From Candidatus Baldrarchaeum yapensis (GTDB lineage: Archaea; Asgardarchaeota; Baldrarchaeia; Baldrarchaeales; Baldrarchaeaceae): a stretch of DNA of 17,475 nucleotides. Of this stretch, positions 15,408-17,475 are shown in pieces. The position numbers and the translations under genes were made by a program. Every line of letters starts with the position of its first letter. Position 1 is the stretch's first letter. The stretch spans positions 1-17,475 of the forward strand of contig JAEOSH010000049.1 in the NCBI GenBank assembly GCA_016840465.1, read 5' to 3'. The notes under the pieces were generated by a model. That model was not told where the DNA came from. It made no database searches and worked only from the letters and a program-made list of their open reading frames with translations.

Positions 15408-16504
15408 ATATCCCCTCAAAAATTAGAAAGAAAACGGAACTTCACGGCACATTTGACAAAAAGATACTCTTTGGAAATATATCCCGTGAAGATCTCCTAG
15501 TTCTAGAAATAAAGAACCCTCGTAGACCGCCGGATTACTACACCAATCTCGCAAAATCATTAGATTATGCAAAAATAAAGGATGTGATTAGAAGGTCGAT
15601 AGAGGAATTTAATGTATCTGCATTCATAGGACTTTGTAGAGCGAATGTCCACGCCGCAATTGAGGCTCTCATAACGGAACCGCCCGCAAACGTAATCCTC
15701 AGAAAAGCAGCTTATGAGTTTCCTCGTCAAACGTATGCACTCTTCTTCCTGTTGAGAAGAAAATTGCCACCGGATATTAAAAAGCGATTCCTAGATGCCA
15801 TAAAATCAGCACTTGTAAGGAAAATCATAGGGATTTCGTTTACAATGGGAAGGAGAGAAAAGAAAAGAACCTATGATTTTCATGAGGAGTTTCATGAGGA
15901 GTTTGATCTTGACGAGACTTTAGAGAGGTTACTGGAGAAACGTATGAGCCCACTCTCATACTCGGACATAGTATGGTTAAAGAGAATGGAAAAGAGAAAT
16001 GCATGCATACTCATGCTTGACACCAGCGGATCTATGTATGGAGAAAAGAACTTAATCGCTGCTATGGCCGCAATAACAGTTGCCTATAGATTAAAGAACT
16101 CGGAACTCGGAATAGTGGCTTTTAACACTTCGGCTATGGTAGTAAAGCACGTAAACTCAAGAGAAAATATCGGAGTCGTTCTTGACAAAATCTTGGAACT
16201 CGAGGCCTCCGGCTACACAAATATCCGTGACGCCCTGCGAAAAGGACTCGCCGAACTCAGAAAATCAAAGGCAAAGAAAAGATGGGGACTGCTTATAACC
16301 GATGGTATGTACAACACTGGCGGAGACCCCAGACCACTCGCCAGAAAATTCCCTAAACTTCACGTCATAGCTCTACCCGCCCAAAACCCCCATGGTCTCA
16401 AGGTGTGTAGAGACCTTGCATACCTCGGTAAGGGAAGATTGGCTATCGCTAAAGGGTTCAGCGATCTAGGACCTCTACTCCTCGACATATTAGGTAAAGT
16501 ATAA
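15404..16504 (+). CDS. VWA-domain protein, MoxR partner
   Basis: A 366-residue protein with an unassigned helical N-terminal half and a C-terminal von Willebrand A domain. The VWA domain has a complete metal-ion site: DTSGS (Asp 206, Ser 208, Ser 210), Thr 272 in GYTN, and Asp 300 in ITDG. No signal peptide or membrane helix is visible, so it is probably cytoplasmic. Such VWA proteins act as substrate adaptors for MoxR ATPases. The TTG start overlaps the moxR TGA and is the only one that keeps the frame from its beginning. A charged linker contains a 12-bp direct duplication (CATGAGGAGTTT at 15881-15892 and again at 15893-15904), giving HEEFHEEF. The N-terminal half probably contacts the ATPase or the client; that is inference. 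Confidence 0.88.
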   Translation: MNIPSKIRKKTELHGTFDKKILFGNISREDLLVLEIKNPRRPPDYYTNLAKSLDYAKIKDVIRRSIEEFNVSAFIGLCRANVHAAIEALITEPPANVILRKAAYEFPRQTYALFFLLRRKLPPDIKKRFLDAIKSALVRKIIGISFTMGRREKKRTYDFHEEFHEEFDLDETLERLLEKRMSPLSYSDIVWLKRMEKRNACILMLDTSGSMYGEKNLIAAMAAITVAYRLKNSELGIVAFNTSAMVVKHVNSRENIGVVLDKILELEASGYTNIRDALRKGLAELRKSKAKKRWGLLITDGMYNTGGDPRPLARKFPKLHVIALPAQNPHGLKVCRDLAYLGKGRLAIAKGFSDLGPLLLDILGKV

Positions 16505-16508
16505 AAAC
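16500..16508 (+). promoter_or_regulatory. TATA box of tRNA-Leu
   Basis: TATAAAAAC overlaps the stop codon of the VWA gene and lies about 33 bp before the mature tRNA 5' end. This would give a short precursor leader. Confidence 0.5.
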
Positions 16509-16536
16509 TCTCACAAAAAACTATAACCTTGAACGT

Positions 16537-16624
16537 GCGGGGGTGGCCGAGCCAGGTCAAAGGCGACGGGCTCAGGACCCGTTGGCGTAGGCCTGCGTGG
16601 GTTCAAATCCCACCCCCCGCACCA
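16537..16624 (+). tRNA. tRNA-Leu(CAG), no intron, CCA encoded
   Basis: The acceptor stem GCGGGGG pairs with CCCCCGC, with discriminator A and encoded CCA. The D arm is GCC-GAGCCAGGTCAAA-GGC, the anticodon arm ACGGG-CTCAGGA-CCCGT with anticodon CAG at 16573-16575. A long variable arm (14 nt) and the T arm GTGGG-TTCAAAT-CCCAC follow. It is 88 nt including CCA. The type II variable arm with A73 fits Leu. No intron is needed. Confidence 0.96.
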
Positions 16625-16780
16625 TATTCTTGAATTATGCGGCATCTTTGAGCTTTATCCATGATGTTACGGATTTCACTCTCAATTTTTACGATGCTAA
16701 TGCCTTAAACTTCCTGTTATTAAATTTTAATTATCTTCTAGTACTTCTGAAACTCCTTCTCGGAGAATGCGAAGGGTTTA
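16625..16780. other. AT-rich intergenic DNA after tRNA-Leu
   Basis: I see no supported gene on either strand. The segment matches the host composition, and GC content rises sharply just to its right. It is the probable left flank of an inserted element. A short CTCC...GGAG dyad near 16754-16766 is the only structure noted. Confidence 0.5.
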
Positions 16781-17475
16781 TGCGGCCGCCCGCCGGCACT
16801 TAACAGTATGAGAGACCGACACAACCCCAAAAGGGCGAAACGCGCACCGGCGGGCGACCGAAATACGGCACGGCGGGCGCAGTATTTAAGCGTATCGGCG
16901 GTCGCGGGGGCGCTCCCGCGCTCCATACGCGGCTACAAGATCAATCGAGCGTCTCTCTTGGATCCTGACGAGCGCTACTGTCTCCAATGACTTCGTGACG
17001 TCCGCCGCGCGGCCACTTCATGTGCATCCCGACTCGGTGGCCTTCCAGCTGAGGAAAATAGGAATGCGCGACGCTGAGAGTCTCAACGAGATCCTCGGGG
17101 AGATCGCCGCCAGAGTGCTGCGCCGCAGGAGGGTATTGGTCGCGATAGACACAACCGAAGTTCCCTACTTCGGCACACGCGACGAGTGGGTCCACTACTC
17201 CCCCGCCAAGAAGTGCTACGTGCAGAGGTACGTCGTGGCGGCCGCCATCGACGGCCCACGGAAGATCCCACTCTCCATAAGGCCCATCTCCATGTTCGAC
17301 AGCCGCGCCGACGCCGTGGAGGCGGTGCTTCGTGACATCGAGAAGCTGAGGCTTGAGGTCGAGGGGGTCTACATGGATTGTGGCTTTTTCTCCGTGGAGG
17401 TCATGGAGGTTCTCGCGAGAAGGAACATCCCGTTTGCGATCGCCGCCAGGAGGACGGCGGGCATAAGGAGGGTTC
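16781..17475 (+). mobile_element. Left part of a GC-rich insertion element, truncated by window edge
   Basis: From about 16780 the DNA becomes markedly GC-rich compared with the rest of the window, and it encodes a DDE transposase. Near the left end a 10-bp inverted repeat (CGCCCGCCGG at 16787-16796, CCGGCGGGCG at 16847-16856) is visible. A TATA-like TATTTAAG lies at 16883-16890, and a 6-bp hairpin CGCGGG/CCCGCG at 16903-16920. The true terminal repeat and target duplication cannot be fixed without the right end. Confidence 0.6.
16995..17475 (+). CDS. DDE transposase (IS4/ISH3-like), 3'-truncated
   Basis: The frame is open from 16890 to the right edge. First catalytic Asp: VAIDTTEVPYFG. Second: VYMDCGFFSVEVMEVL, the family's D-x-G-F/Y block, followed by IPFAIAARR. 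The region between carries RYVVAAAIDG and IPLSIRP, as in IS4-superfamily enzymes. The third acidic residue lies beyond the window. The N-terminal part includes HPDSVAFQLRKIGMRDAESLNEILGEI, probably DNA-binding. The first in-frame start codon is GTG at 16995; another GTG is at 17022, and neither has a clear ribosome site. The frame also translates plausibly upstream (SIERLSWILTSATVS), so the start may be missed or non-standard. The GC-rich codon use differs from every other gene here, indicating recent transfer. The exact IS family is uncertain. Confidence 0.8.
   Translation, partial: MTSAARPLHVHPDSVAFQLRKIGMRDAESLNEILGEIAARVLRRRRVLVAIDTTEVPYFGTRDEWVHYSPAKKCYVQRYVVAAAIDGPRKIPLSIRPISMFDSRADAVEAVLRDIEKLRLEVEGVYMDCGFFSVEVMEVLARRNIPFAIAARRTAGIRRV

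Noticed and set aside
16738-16926. Minus-strand open frame of 62 codons whose tail (PHKPFAFSEKEFQKY) looked like a gene end interrupted by the element
   Set aside because: The upstream part runs through the GC-rich element and is Ala/Arg/Gly-rich shadow-like sequence. The 15-residue tail alone is too short to claim a broken gene.
16808-16990. Plus-strand open frame of 60 codons before the transposase
   Set aside because: Arg/Ala-rich composition typical of random high-GC DNA. It spans the inverted repeat, TATA box and hairpin, and is out of frame with the transposase.
16941-17271. Minus-strand open frames opposite the transposase
   Set aside because: High-GC antisense shadows. The plus-strand frame has the DDE motifs.
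1-17475. CRISPR array, toxin-antitoxin or phage genes
   Set aside because: I saw no regularly spaced repeats, Cas-like motifs, small toxin pairs or structural phage genes. The only mobile signal is the transposase at the right edge.

Overview
This is an archaeal window. It contains RadA recombinase, the archaeal N-glycosylation enzyme AglB/STT3, CDP-archaeol synthase, the archaea-specific modified mevalonate enzymes (aconitase X and UbiD-type decarboxylase), FAU-1, UPF0147 and UPF0148 proteins, and tRNA genes with encoded CCA and splicing introns. TATA-like boxes lie about 26 nt upstream of several start codons, and Shine-Dalgarno motifs of the GGTGA/GGAGG type precede others. A TACK-lineage archaeon is the best fit (glycine-cleavage H protein, a PAC3/PAC4-like proteasome chaperone candidate, two introns in one tRNA). 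The all-G:C acceptor stems of both tRNAs in otherwise AT-rich DNA hint at thermophily. Lineage and lifestyle are inference.

Layout. 1-3669 is on the minus strand: radA, then gcvH, then a 3'-truncated aglB running off the left edge. At 3785-4811 a small three-helix membrane protein (plus) meets carS (minus) tail to tail. carS is head to head with a plus-strand run at 4849-8339: a PAC3/PAC4-like protein, ubiX, a UbiD-type decarboxylase and the aconitase-X large subunit. Together with carS this looks like an isoprenoid and ether-lipid block. The run makes prenyl-FMN and turns phosphomevalonate, through anhydromevalonate phosphate, into isopentenyl phosphate. CarS acts at the far end of lipid synthesis.

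8426-11721 (plus) holds an HD-domain phosphohydrolase and a five-part protein: zinc ribbon, PUA-like domain, PAPS-reductase-like domain and two ferredoxin clusters. 11741-12516 (minus) holds a small PRC-barrel-like protein and a UPF0148 zinc-ribbon protein, divergent from UPF0147 at 12634. FAU-1 (12943-14364) overlaps the start of a two-intron tRNA-Ser(CGA). A MoxR ATPase and a VWA protein with overlapping reading frames follow, then an intronless tRNA-Leu(CAG).

From about 16780 to the right edge the composition jumps to high GC, and the DNA encodes a right-truncated DDE transposase. This looks like a recently acquired insertion element downstream of tRNA-Leu.

Most of the window is conserved archaeal housekeeping. 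I found no clear new defence or mobile system. The items most worth a second look are the two-intron tRNA-Ser embedded in the end of FAU-1, the Fe-S-rich PAPS-reductase-like fusion, and the PAC3/PAC4-like gene inside a mevalonate operon.
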